Of a stretch of 38,884 nt of DNA, positions 7,755-15,994 are shown piece by piece (positions within the stretch are counted from its first letter, which is position 1; every line of letters begins with the position of its first letter). Source of the stretch: Rubricella sp038526735 (GTDB lineage: Bacteria; Pseudomonadota; Alphaproteobacteria; Rhodobacterales; Rhodobacteraceae); NCBI GenBank assembly GCA_038526735.1, contig JBCBGM010000025.1, positions 1 to 38,884 on the forward strand, written 5' to 3'. The position numbers and the translations under genes are program-made. The notes under the pieces are model-generated. The model was not told the origin of the DNA. It saw only the letters and a list, made by a program, of their open reading frames with translations, and did not search any database.

Positions 7755-9060
7755 ACCTGCCGGACTGATGATCTCCGCCCCTGCTTCGGGCACCGGCAAA
7801 ACTACGGTGATGCTGGGGCTTTTGCGCGCGTTCCAGCAACGCGGACTGACCGTGCAGCCGTTCAAATCAGGTCCAGACTATATCGACCCCGCGTTTCACC
7901 TCGCCGCCGCCGGGCGGGCATCCTTCAACCTCGACAGTTGGGCGATGGATGCGGCGACGCTCTCTGCACTAAACACCCAAGCCACGGGCGCTGATCTGGT
8001 GATCGCCGAAGGTTCGATGGGCCTCTTTGACGGTGTGGCGACCGCGGGCCTCGCGGGCTTTGGCTCTTCGGCGGAGACGGCGAAGCGCTTTGGCTGGCCC
8101 GTGGTTTTGGTGGTCGATGTGGGTGGGCAGGCGCAGTCAGCAGCGGCCACCGCGCTTGGTTTTTCGAGCTTTGATGCAGAGCTGCCCTTCGCCGGGGTGA
8201 TCCTCAACCGCGTCGCCAGCCCCCGCCATGAACGGCTGGTGCGAAAAGGGATGGAGGCCGCCGGGATCACCGTGTTCGGCAGCCTGCCCCGGCGCGGCGA
8301 CCTCGCTCTGCCGGAGCGGCACCTCGGGCTGATCCAGGCCGTAGAGCACCCAGACCTCAACGCCGCGATCGAGACCTATGCCGCGTTCCTAAGCGAGCAT
8401 GTGGACCTGGACGCGCTGCAAAGTGCTGCGAACGCTCACAGCGTTCCGCCCCTCGAGGCCCCCGTCACCCCTCCCGGCCAGCGGATTGCTCTGGCGCGGG
8501 ATGAAGCGTTTTCCTTCACCTACCCGCATCTTCTGGATGGATGGCGCAAGGCTGGGGCGGAGATCTTTCCGTTCTCACCGCTCGCGGATGAGGCCCCTTA
8601 CCTAGATGCAGATGTCGTCTGGCTGCCCGGAGGATACCCGGAGTTGCACGCCGGGCGGCTGGCAGCGGCAGGCACGTTCAAAGCGGCGCTCCAAAGCCAC
8701 GCCCAAACCCGCCCCGTGCATGGTGAATGCGGGGGGTACATGGCGCTTGGCAAAACGCTGATCGACAAGGACGGCGTCGCGCACGAGATGGCGGACCTCT
8801 TGGGCCTCGTGACGAGTTTTGAGAAGCGCAAGTTCCACCTCGGATACCGCCGCGCGGTGCTGAACGCGCCGATCCCTGGCTTTGCGCCAGGTACAGCGCT
8901 ACGCGGCCACGAATTTCACTACACCACCATCCTCGAGCAGCCCGACACACCCCTCGCTGATGTGTTTGACGCCGACGGCAACCCGGTGCCCGAAACCGGC
9001 ACCACACGCGGGCATGTGAGCGGCACGTTCTTTCACCTCATCTCGGCAGAGCGCGTATGA
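7744..9060 (+). CDS. cobB: Hydrogenobyrinic acid a,c-diamide synthase CobB
   Basis: CobB amidates the a and c side chains of hydrogenobyrinic acid using glutamine and ATP, making the substrate of the CobNST chelatase. The protein has 438 residues from ATG 7744 (437 from ATG 7747). An N-terminal dethiobiotin-synthetase-like ATPase carries the P-loop APASGTGKTT at residues 12-21 and FKSGPDYIDPAFH. A C-terminal class I glutamine amidotransferase-like domain carries the nucleophile Cys329 in HGECGGYMALG and the later GHEFHY. The start overlaps the end of cobM by 11 bases and the stop overlaps cobA by four. The longer open frame from 7627 is an out-of-frame extension within cobM. Confidence 0.96.
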   Translation: MMPEPAGLMISAPASGTGKTTVMLGLLRAFQQRGLTVQPFKSGPDYIDPAFHLAAAGRASFNLDSWAMDAATLSALNTQATGADLVIAEGSMGLFDGVATAGLAGFGSSAETAKRFGWPVVLVVDVGGQAQSAAATALGFSSFDAELPFAGVILNRVASPRHERLVRKGMEAAGITVFGSLPRRGDLALPERHLGLIQAVEHPDLNAAIETYAAFLSEHVDLDALQSAANAHSVPPLEAPVTPPGQRIALARDEAFSFTYPHLLDGWRKAGAEIFPFSPLADEAPYLDADVVWLPGGYPELHAGRLAAAGTFKAALQSHAQTRPVHGECGGYMALGKTLIDKDGVAHEMADLLGLVTSFEKRKFHLGYRRAVLNAPIPGFAPGTALRGHEFHYTTILEQPDTPLADVFDADGNPVPETGTTRGHVSGTFFHLISAERV

Positions 9061-9791
9061 GTGGGTTTGTCAGCTTTGTCGGATCGGGGCCCGGCGACCC
9101 GGAACTGTTAACACTCAAAGCCGTGGATCGCCTCAAGCGCGCCGATGCGGTGTTGTTCGATGATCTGTCGTCGGGCCCGATCCTCTCCCATGCCCGAAAT
9201 GGCGCTGATCTGGTCGGGGTTGGCAAACGCGCCGGTCGCCCCTCTCCGCAGCAAACGCATGTAAGCCGGTTGCTGGTGGAGTATGCGCAAACCGGGCAAC
9301 GCGTTGTGCGGCTCAAGTCTGGCGACAGTGGGCTCTTTGGGCGGCTGGAAGAGGAGTTGGATGCCCTGCGCGCAGCTGGCATCGCCTATGAGATAGTACC
9401 GGGCGTACCCTCCGCTTGTGCAGCTGCGGCGGTGGCAGGATTGCCGCTCACCCGTCGTCACACCGCGCGGCGGGTGCAGTTCATCACCGGCCATGATGTG
9501 CGCGGCGCCCTGCCCGAGGACGTCAACCTCGCCGCTCTGGCTGATCCGCTCGCCACCACGGTCGTGTTCATGGGGCAGCGGACCTTTGCAAAGCTCTCAA
9601 ACATGTTGATCGACGCGGGCTTGCCTGAGGCGACCCCCGCGTTGCTGGCAGAGGCGGTGTCTACGCCTGCGCAGAAGCTCGTGTCTCACACCATCGGCAG
9701 CCTCGCTGCTCAGCTTGAGAGCGCCATCAGCGATCAGCCTGCGCTCATTCTTTATGGCCCCTTGGCGGAGCCAGATTTGCCCGATGGATAG
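9057..9791 (+). CDS. cobA: Uroporphyrinogen-III C-methyltransferase CobA
   Basis: CobA (SUMT) adds methyl groups at C2 and C7 of uroporphyrinogen III to form precorrin-2, the branch point towards cobalamin and siroheme. The 244 residues include the SUMT signature VGSGPGDPELLTLKAVDRLKR (positions 7 onward), then VRLKSGDSGLFGRLEEE and YEIVPGVPSACAAAAVAGLP. It is a stand-alone methylase with no fused CysG or HemD domain. It overlaps the end of cobB and the start of cobF. Its presence at the end of the operon gives the cluster its own supply of precorrin-2, independent of any cysG elsewhere. Confidence 0.95.
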   Translation: MSGFVSFVGSGPGDPELLTLKAVDRLKRADAVLFDDLSSGPILSHARNGADLVGVGKRAGRPSPQQTHVSRLLVEYAQTGQRVVRLKSGDSGLFGRLEEELDALRAAGIAYEIVPGVPSACAAAAVAGLPLTRRHTARRVQFITGHDVRGALPEDVNLAALADPLATTVVFMGQRTFAKLSNMLIDAGLPEATPALLAEAVSTPAQKLVSHTIGSLAAQLESAISDQPALILYGPLAEPDLPDG

Positions 9792-10524
9792 ATTGCTGCT
9801 CGTCGGCATCGGCACCGGCAACCCCGACCACATCACCTTGGCCGGGCAACGCGCGTTGCGGGAGGCGGATGTGATCCTCGTGCCCGAAAAAGGCAGCGGA
9901 AAAGAGGACCTCAGCGCGCTGCGTCATGAGATCATCGCGCGCGCCGAGAGCACGGCGCGGCTGGTACCCTTCACCTACCCGGTGCGCGACGAGAGCGTGC
10001 CATATGAAGAGCGCGTAGAGCTTTGGCATGACGAGATCGCGCGGCGGTGGGAGGCAGCTTTGGCGCAGGCGGGCGGTGCGCAGAGCACCGTGGCGCTGCT
10101 GGTGTGGGGGGACCCGTCGCTCTACGACAGCACGATGCGGATCGCGGAGCGGTTGATGCCGAAGCCTCCGATCACCGTCGTTCCGGGCATCACGTCATTG
10201 CAGGCCCTCACCGCTGCACATGCCATTCCGTTCAACACCTTAGCGGGCAGTGTTCACGTGACCACGGGACGCAAATTGCGCAGCCAGGGATGGCCGGAGA
10301 CCGCTGAAAGTGTGGTTGTTATGCTGGATGGCTCTTGCGCGTTTCGCACCCTCGACCCCGACCGCTTCGAGATTTGGTGGGGTGCCTATCTGGGGATGGA
10401 GAACGAAATCACCGCCGCTGGCCCGTTGCACGCGGTGAGCGAAAAGATCGTCGCCCTGCGCGCAGAGGCCCGTGCCGCGCATGGCTGGATTATGGATACG
10501 TATTTGCTGCGGCGGCTCGACTAA
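9784..10524 (+). CDS. cobF: Precorrin-6A synthase (deacetylating) CobF
   Basis: CobF methylates C1 of precorrin-5 and releases acetate, giving precorrin-6A; it occurs only in the aerobic pathway. From ATG 9784 it has 246 residues and begins MDRLLLVGIGTGNPDHITLA. The middle holds VALLVWGDPSLYDSTMRIAE and ITVVPGITSLQALTAAHAIP, typical of CobF. Upstream in-frame codons from 9715 lie inside cobA and do not look like the family. It is the last gene of the operon on this strand: six bases separate its stop from the stop of the convergent hydrolase gene, leaving no room for a separate terminator. Confidence 0.95.
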   Translation: MDRLLLVGIGTGNPDHITLAGQRALREADVILVPEKGSGKEDLSALRHEIIARAESTARLVPFTYPVRDESVPYEERVELWHDEIARRWEAALAQAGGAQSTVALLVWGDPSLYDSTMRIAERLMPKPPITVVPGITSLQALTAAHAIPFNTLAGSVHVTTGRKLRSQGWPETAESVVVMLDGSCAFRTLDPDRFEIWWGAYLGMENEITAAGPLHAVSEKIVALRAEARAAHGWIMDTYLLRRLD

Positions 10525-10530
10525 GCCCAG

Positions 10531-11295
10531 CTACTGCGCGGCAATCCGCACGCTGCGGCGCGCGTTGGCGGCATCGCCAAACGCCTCAAAGAGCGGGCGC
10601 GACACAGGGTCGTCCCACGCCTTATATTCCGGGTGCCACTGCACGCCGAGGGCGAAGCCAGGCGCGTCTTTGATGTAGATGCACTCCGGCGTGCCATCCT
10701 CCGCAGACCCATCCACCACGACCCGCGGGCCGGGCACATCAATCCCCTGCCCGTGCAGCGTGTTGGTGAACACCCGCGTCGCGCCAAAGACCCGATGGAA
10801 CGGCCCTCCTTCGGTGACATGCACCCAGTGACGGCGCTCAAACTTCTCTTCAAGCGTGCCGTCGGGAGGCATCCGATGGTTCATGCGACCAGGGATTTCG
10901 CGGATTTCAGGGTGCAGCGTCGAGCCAAAGGCCACCGCCATTTCTTGAAACCCACGACAAAGGCCCAGAACAGGCACACCAAGCTCCACCGCGCGTTGGA
11001 TGAGCGGTAACGCCAGCCCATCACGACGTCGATCAAACTCACCGTGCTTTTCGGATGGAGAATGCCCGTATTCCTCAGGGTGCACATTGGGCCGCCCGCC
11101 CGGAAACACAAAACCATCGCAAATGTTGAGCGCGTCATCGACCGTCACGACACCTTGATCGGCAGGCAGCACAATCGGCACCGCGTCACACACCCGGCTC
11201 ACGGCGGCGATGTTCATCTCCCCCGCCGCCTGGGTGGCGTAGGTGTCGTTGATCAGATGCTCATTGCCGATAATCCCGATGACCGGACGTGCCAT
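10531..11295 (-). CDS. Gamma-glutamyl-gamma-aminobutyrate hydrolase family protein (peptidase C26)
   Basis: A class I glutamine amidotransferase-like hydrolase of the PuuD/peptidase C26 type, 254 residues, likely cytoplasmic. Members cleave gamma-glutamyl amides such as gamma-glutamyl-GABA in putrescine breakdown. The triad is visible: Cys113 in VPVLGLCRGFQEM, His221 and Glu223 in GVQWHPEY. The N-terminus PVIGIIGNEHLINDTYA is family-like. The start at 11295 has a purine-rich GAGGAGCGCAGG upstream; the open frame further upstream to 11421 is not family-like. It converges on cobF and diverges from gmd, so it is its own transcription unit. The exact substrate cannot be told; neighbouring putrescine genes are absent. 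Confidence 0.85.
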   Translation of the reverse strand: MARPVIGIIGNEHLINDTYATQAAGEMNIAAVSRVCDAVPIVLPADQGVVTVDDALNICDGFVFPGGRPNVHPEEYGHSPSEKHGEFDRRRDGLALPLIQRAVELGVPVLGLCRGFQEMAVAFGSTLHPEIREIPGRMNHRMPPDGTLEEKFERRHWVHVTEGGPFHRVFGATRVFTNTLHGQGIDVPGPRVVVDGSAEDGTPECIYIKDAPGFALGVQWHPEYKAWDDPVSRPLFEAFGDAANARRSVRIAAQ

Positions 11296-11489
11296 GATCC
11301 TGCGCTCCTCTTCGGCGCTAAGGTAAGCGGGTGAGGTGTGGGTGTCGAGAGTGCCCGAACGCCGCCGTTCACAGCAATTCCAGCCAACGAAAGATGGTTC
11401 AAGAGCGCCACGGTAGCGCATCTGTGCTCTGTTGGTTGCGAAGGGGGAGTTTGCTCCATAGAAGCCGCATTAAGCACAAGGACGTCCTC
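11296..11489. promoter_or_regulatory. Divergent intergenic region, hydrolase / gmd
   Basis: These 194 bases separate two divergently transcribed genes, so promoters for both should lie here. I see no convincing -35/-10 pair, operator or riboswitch by eye. The gmd start is preceded by a modest purine stretch (CAAGGACG) eight bases before its ATG. Confidence 0.4.
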
Positions 11490-12608
11490 ATGAAAAAAGC
11501 GCTCATCACAGGCATCACTGGGCAGGATGGCTCTTATCTGGCTGAGTTCTTGCTCGAAAAGGGCTATGAGGTTCACGGGATCAAGCGACGCGGCTCGCTG
11601 CTTAACACGCAGCGCATCGACCACATCTATCAAGACCCCCACACCGACAGCCGCCGCTTGACCCTGCATTACGGGGACCTGACAGACACGTCGAACCTCA
11701 CGCGTATTCTGGCAGAAGTTGAGCCGGATGAGGTCTATAACCTCGGCGCACAAAGCCATGTCGCGGTGAGCTTCGAGTCGCCTGAGTACACTGCCGATGT
11801 AGATGCAACCGGCGCCTTGCGGCTTTTGGAGGCGATACGCTTTTTGGGCTTCACGGAGAAAACCCGGTTTTATCAGGCCTCTACGTCTGAGCTTTATGGT
11901 CTTGTGCGGGAGATCCCGCAGACAGAGACAACTCCTTTCCACCCCCGCTCCCCCTATGCGGTGGCGAAAATGTACGCCTATTGGATCACGGTGAATTACC
12001 GAGAAGCCTATGGCATGTACGCCTGCAACGGCATTCTCTTTAACCACGAGAGCCCGCGTCGAGGGGAGACATTTGTGACCCGCAAAATCACCCGCGGGAT
12101 GGCAAACATCGCTCAAGGTCTCGAAGACTGCCTTTACATGGGCAACATCGACGCTCTTCGCGATTGGGGTCATGCGAAAGACTACGTGCGTATGCAGTGG
12201 ATGATGCTGCAGCAAGACGCAGCGGATGATTTTGTCATTGCAACTGGCAAGCAATACTCGGTGCGGGAATTCATTATCTGGACCGCGCGCGAACTCGGGA
12301 TCGGACTGGAGTTCAGCGGCGAGGGTATCGATGAGATTGCGACAGTCGCATCGGTGACCTCGGACAAATCCCCTGCCCTCAAACCGGGCGACGTCATTTT
12401 GCGGATAGACCCACGCTACTTCCGCCCCGCTGAGGTGGAAACGCTTCTTGGTGACCCGTCAAAAGCAAAAGCCCAGCTCGGTTGGGTGCCAGAAATCACT
12501 GCTCAAGAAATGTGTGCAGAAATGGTCGCCGAAGACCTCAAGACCGCGCAACGCCATGCGCTGCTAAAGGCGCATGGGTACGGCCTTCCGGTGTCTTTGG
12601 AGACGTAG
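11490..12608 (+). CDS. gmd: GDP-mannose 4,6-dehydratase
   Basis: Converts GDP-D-mannose to GDP-4-keto-6-deoxy-D-mannose, the first step to GDP-L-fucose and related 6-deoxyhexoses for surface polysaccharides. The 372-residue protein is an extended short-chain dehydrogenase. It has the NADP loop GITGQDGSYLAE (residues 8-19) and catalytic residues Thr132 and Glu134 in STSELYG plus Tyr156 and Lys160 in YAVAK. These are at the same positions as in E. coli Gmd (373 residues). ATG 11490 begins MKKALITGITGQDG; the open frame extends further upstream without family similarity. Ten bases separate it from fcl, so the two form an operon. Confidence 0.97.
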   Translation: MKKALITGITGQDGSYLAEFLLEKGYEVHGIKRRGSLLNTQRIDHIYQDPHTDSRRLTLHYGDLTDTSNLTRILAEVEPDEVYNLGAQSHVAVSFESPEYTADVDATGALRLLEAIRFLGFTEKTRFYQASTSELYGLVREIPQTETTPFHPRSPYAVAKMYAYWITVNYREAYGMYACNGILFNHESPRRGETFVTRKITRGMANIAQGLEDCLYMGNIDALRDWGHAKDYVRMQWMMLQQDAADDFVIATGKQYSVREFIIWTARELGIGLEFSGEGIDEIATVASVTSDKSPALKPGDVILRIDPRYFRPAEVETLLGDPSKAKAQLGWVPEITAQEMCAEMVAEDLKTAQRHALLKAHGYGLPVSLET

Positions 12609-12617
12609 GGTATAGCG

Positions 12618-13589
12618 ATGCGGATCTTTGTTGCAGGACATAGGGGCATGGTCGGTGGGGCGATCTTGCGGCAGCTGAGCGGGCGCAAAGCGGGCGGTGA
12701 GGACTTGACGCTCATCACCCGAACGAGCGCTGAATTGGATCTGACGGATCAATCCGCGGTGGCGGCATTATTTGCACAAGAGCGCCCCGATGCGGTGATA
12801 TTGGCGGCCGCGAAGGTCGGCGGCATTCTGGCCAACAACAGCTATCCAGCTCAGTTCATTTATGAAAACCTGATGATGGAGTGCAATGTCATCCATCAGG
12901 CCTATGCCCATGGGGTGACGCGACTGCTCTCGCTCGGGTCGTCTTGCATCTATCCCAAAATGGCACCGCAACCGATGCGCGAGGACGCTCTTTTAACCGG
13001 AGTGCTAGAGCCCACGAACGAGCCCTACGCGATTGCCAAAATTGCGGCGATCAAGCTTTGCGAGAGCTACAACCGCCAGTATGGCACCGATTATCGCTCG
13101 GTGATGCCCACCAATCTCTATGGGCCGGGCGATAATTTTCACCCCGAAAACTCACATGTGCTGCCCGCTCTGATGCGCCGCTTCCATGAAGCCGCCCAAA
13201 ACGGTGCGGAGGAGGTCACCATCTGGGGCACCGGCACGCCGCGCCGCGAGTTCTTGCATGTGGACGATATGGCGGAGGCCTCGCTCTTTGTGATGGGCCT
13301 CGATGCCGAGACCTACGCCGAGAATACCGAACCGATGCTCTCGCATATCAACGTGGGCAGCGGCGTGGATGTCACGATCCGCGAGTTGGCAGAGACCATC
13401 GCCGAGGTTACGGGCTTTAAGGGCCGCATCGGCTTTGACACCTCCAAACCGGATGGCACCCCGCGCAAGCTGATGGATGTGTCGCGGCTCGCGCAGATGG
13501 GGTGGTCGTCCAAGGTTGCTTTGAAAGAGGGCATCGCAGAGACGTATCAGTGGTTTTTGCAGCACCAACAGGATTTGCGCGAAGCCTGA
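12618..13589 (+). CDS. fcl: GDP-L-fucose synthase (epimerase/reductase)
   Basis: Epimerises C3 and C5 of GDP-4-keto-6-deoxymannose and reduces the 4-keto group with NADPH, yielding GDP-L-fucose. The 323 residues start with the Rossmann loop VAGHRGMVGGAI. The active-site residues Ser108 (LGSSCIYP), Tyr137 and Lys141 (YAIAK) correspond to Ser107, Tyr136 and Lys140 of E. coli. Further hallmarks are NLYGPGDNFHPENSHVLPA and the C-terminal FDTSKPDGTPRKLMDVSR. It directly follows gmd. The downstream coiled-coil genes are on the same strand and may be co-transcribed, which would link the fucose supply to export or assembly of a fucose-containing glycan. Confidence 0.96.
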   Translation: MRIFVAGHRGMVGGAILRQLSGRKAGGEDLTLITRTSAELDLTDQSAVAALFAQERPDAVILAAAKVGGILANNSYPAQFIYENLMMECNVIHQAYAHGVTRLLSLGSSCIYPKMAPQPMREDALLTGVLEPTNEPYAIAKIAAIKLCESYNRQYGTDYRSVMPTNLYGPGDNFHPENSHVLPALMRRFHEAAQNGAEEVTIWGTGTPRREFLHVDDMAEASLFVMGLDAETYAENTEPMLSHINVGSGVDVTIRELAETIAEVTGFKGRIGFDTSKPDGTPRKLMDVSRLAQMGWSSKVALKEGIAETYQWFLQHQQDLREA

Positions 13590-13663
13590 GCGTGAAGTGC
13601 CTTGCGAGGACGGCGTCAGGTTTCTAACACGGGAGCATTCGCCCCCCAACCGAATGCCGTGCC

Positions 13664-14887
13664 ATGATTGACCCTGCCGCCAACGCCTCTTCGCAGCCCC
13701 TCAGGGTTTTGTGCAACGATGAGCCTTTGGCGGAGGCTGTTGTGGGCTGGCTGGGGCAGTGCTTCGGAGATCAGCTCTCCCCGATCGATAAGATCAGCGC
13801 TGATGGCGATGTGACCAATACACGTTTGCTGATCGTCTATCCTGCGTTTCGACCCTTTCTGTCCCGCGCGCTGGAGGCTGACATCAAACCAAGCCGTGCT
13901 GTTGCGCTGTGGCAAGAGGGGGTCGCGCCGGCGCTCGCCGCGATCACTAAACAGCCGGGTCTTTGCTTTACGGTGCCCGATGAGCGCCTCGTCGGCGCGC
14001 CAGAGGAGGTGGCGACAGCGTTTGCAGCTTGGGCTGGGATGAGCGTTCTGCAGGTCGGCGCGATTGACGGCACGCTGCCCGGCATAACGACGGACCCTGC
14101 GCTCAAGGTGATCCTGCGCCAAGCCTATGACGCCGCGCGCGAGGGCCGCGCGCAAGAGGCGGCCTTGTCTGCCTCGGGCATCGCAGCGGCCGGGTTTTCG
14201 CGGCCCAGTGCGGCAGATGTGGATGCGCTGAGCGAAACACTCCAGAGCGGGCAAAAAGCGCAGGCGCGTGTCGCGGAGCTGGAAAATGACCTTACCCAAC
14301 AGACCGCAGCATTTGAGGATTTGCACGCCGATCTCCAAAGCGCCAGCGCAGAGCGGGCAAGACTAGAGGCGGAGCGCGGCGGGTTTCTCGACCTTTTAAA
14401 AACCGCTGAAGTCGCCCTTGCCGCCGCAGCAGAGGGGCGCGCCACGCTGACAGCCCAAATTGAGGCTACAAAAACTGACGCAGAGGCGCGTGCCGCATTG
14501 GAACTTCGCGCAGCAGCGCAAGACCAAGAGCTTGCATCCTTGAGAGAAGCGCTTGAATCGGCCCAAGCCACCCCCAAGCCCAACAAGAAAGACGCGCGCG
14601 TCATTAACCGCCTGCGCAAGCGAGGGCGCGTACAGGAGAACGCTCTCGCTGAGCGAGAGGCCGAGATCGAAACGCTCCGCACCTCTCTGCAAGAGCTTGT
14701 GACTTCGGAGGAACGGCTGCGCCAATCGCTCGATGAGTTGCGGCAAGACAGCATTCGGGTGGAGCGTCGCTCACGTGCGGTGGAAATTCGCGCCGCAGAG
14801 ATCGAGAGCTCCACCTCATGGCGCGTAACAGCCCCTCTTCGAGTGCTAAGCCGCGCCCTAAGGCCAAATCGTCCGAACAATGACTAA
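13664..14887 (+). CDS. Large coiled-coil protein, probably surface-polysaccharide associated
   Basis: No named function can be given. The 407 residues fall into an alpha/beta N-terminal part (about 1-160, starting near LRVLCNDEPLAEAVVGWLGQ) that may be a worn sulfotransferase- or nucleotide-binding-like fold. Then comes a long Ala/Glu/Arg-rich coiled coil (about 185-390). The C-terminal motif STSWRVTAPLRVLSRALR resembles the tail seen after coiled coils in many glycosyltransferase and FkbM proteins of polysaccharide clusters (from memory, not searched). The start is ATG 13664. The end overlaps the next gene by eight bases. Position right after gmd-fcl suggests a role in making or anchoring a fucose-bearing glycan; this is inference. 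Confidence 0.7.
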   Translation: MIDPAANASSQPLRVLCNDEPLAEAVVGWLGQCFGDQLSPIDKISADGDVTNTRLLIVYPAFRPFLSRALEADIKPSRAVALWQEGVAPALAAITKQPGLCFTVPDERLVGAPEEVATAFAAWAGMSVLQVGAIDGTLPGITTDPALKVILRQAYDAAREGRAQEAALSASGIAAAGFSRPSAADVDALSETLQSGQKAQARVAELENDLTQQTAAFEDLHADLQSASAERARLEAERGGFLDLLKTAEVALAAAAEGRATLTAQIEATKTDAEARAALELRAAAQDQELASLREALESAQATPKPNKKDARVINRLRKRGRVQENALAEREAEIETLRTSLQELVTSEERLRQSLDELRQDSIRVERRSRAVEIRAAEIESSTSWRVTAPLRVLSRALRPNRPNND

Positions 14888-15992
14888 GACCGGGCGCGCA
14901 CTGATTGTCATCGGGGCTGGAACCGGGCCCGATCCGTCTGCGGTTGCGGCCTATGATCGGGTGCTGCTGGTGGAGCCGCACCCGGATCACGTCGAAGAGC
15001 TCAAAGACCTCGTCGCGGAGCACCCCACCTGGCATTTGATAGAGGCCGCGTTTTATCAGAGGGGTGCCGCCACGCTTCACCTGACGACACCTGCGCAGTT
15101 TTCCAGCACCGCAGAGCCCCTGCCCCGCCTCTTTGACCGCTACCCCGGCGTCGCACCTGCGGGCAGTCTTTCCCCCCGCACGGTGACATTGCGCACGCTC
15201 AGCAAACAGCTTCTAGAGGGCGGAGCAGTGGATATTTGGTTGGAGGTCGCGGAGGTGTTGCCGTCCCTGCTGTCCACCTGGGCCGACTGCCCAAGGCTTG
15301 AGGCCGTGCGTGTGACCCTCCCGACGGAGCCGCTCTACGCCGGAGCGATTGGGTTGGCAGAGTTGCAGGTGTATGCGCAACACAAACACCTCGCTCTGCA
15401 GGTTACGAATGCAGACGCGCATTTCGCTCAGTGCACCCTGACGCGAGACCATGACGCCGAGCGTCAAGGGCTTCAGCAGCAGCTAAAAGACGCAAAGGCA
15501 CATTTGGAGGCAGCGCAAACCAAAGCGGCGGGCGCAAAAGACACTGAGCAGGCTCAGGCCAACGAAGTCGCCCAGCTAACGGCGCAAAACGCAGAGCTTG
15601 CGGCCACGCTCGAAGAACTGCGCAATGCGCATGCTCAACTGCAGGCAGATAAATCCAAGCTACAAGACGAACTTGCTGCGCAGCTGGAGCGTTTGACGTC
15701 CCTCTCGGACACTGATTTCGAGCGGGTCGATGTTCTGCGGATGCAGCAAGAGAACATTCAAGCCCACTCAAAACTCGCAGCTTTACATGGCGAGCTTGAC
15801 CGCTTGCGGATCGTTGCATCAGAGACAGACAGCGTGGTGAGCGCTGTTAAAGAGCGCTCAGATGCACAGCACCGCTCCGCCTCTGCCAGCTTGCGCCGCT
15901 TGACCGAAGAGCGTGATGCCTTGCGCCAAGAAGTGGCAAAACTCAGCAAAAAGCTCGCGAAAGCGGCGAAAAAGCGCAAAAACAAGGGCTAG
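14880..15992 (+). CDS. Coiled-coil protein with degenerate FkbM/SAM-methyltransferase-like N-terminus
   Basis: Function unknown. Residues 1-160 of the 370 resemble a Rossmann methyltransferase of FkbM type: a beta-strand/glycine segment RALIVIGAGTGPDPSAV, then VLLVEPHPDHVEELKDL, then WHLIEAAF. The usual acidic SAM loop is weak, so it may be inactive. Residues from about 175 to the end are heptad-rich coiled coil, closing with a very basic tail (KLSKKLAKAAKKRKNKG) that could bind nucleic acid, phosphate or an anionic glycan. It overlaps the preceding coiled-coil gene by eight bases, so the two probably act together. Its stop lies two bases from the stop of the convergent CoA-transferase. Confidence 0.65.
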   Translation: MTKTGRALIVIGAGTGPDPSAVAAYDRVLLVEPHPDHVEELKDLVAEHPTWHLIEAAFYQRGAATLHLTTPAQFSSTAEPLPRLFDRYPGVAPAGSLSPRTVTLRTLSKQLLEGGAVDIWLEVAEVLPSLLSTWADCPRLEAVRVTLPTEPLYAGAIGLAELQVYAQHKHLALQVTNADAHFAQCTLTRDHDAERQGLQQQLKDAKAHLEAAQTKAAGAKDTEQAQANEVAQLTAQNAELAATLEELRNAHAQLQADKSKLQDELAAQLERLTSLSDTDFERVDVLRMQQENIQAHSKLAALHGELDRLRIVASETDSVVSAVKERSDAQHRSASASLRRLTEERDALRQEVAKLSKKLAKAAKKRKNKG

Positions 15993-15994
15993 GG

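Noticed and set aside
1..10524. Cobalamin riboswitch for the cob operon
   Set aside because: Would be upstream of the first gene, which is outside the window; internal gene junctions overlap and leave no room for one.
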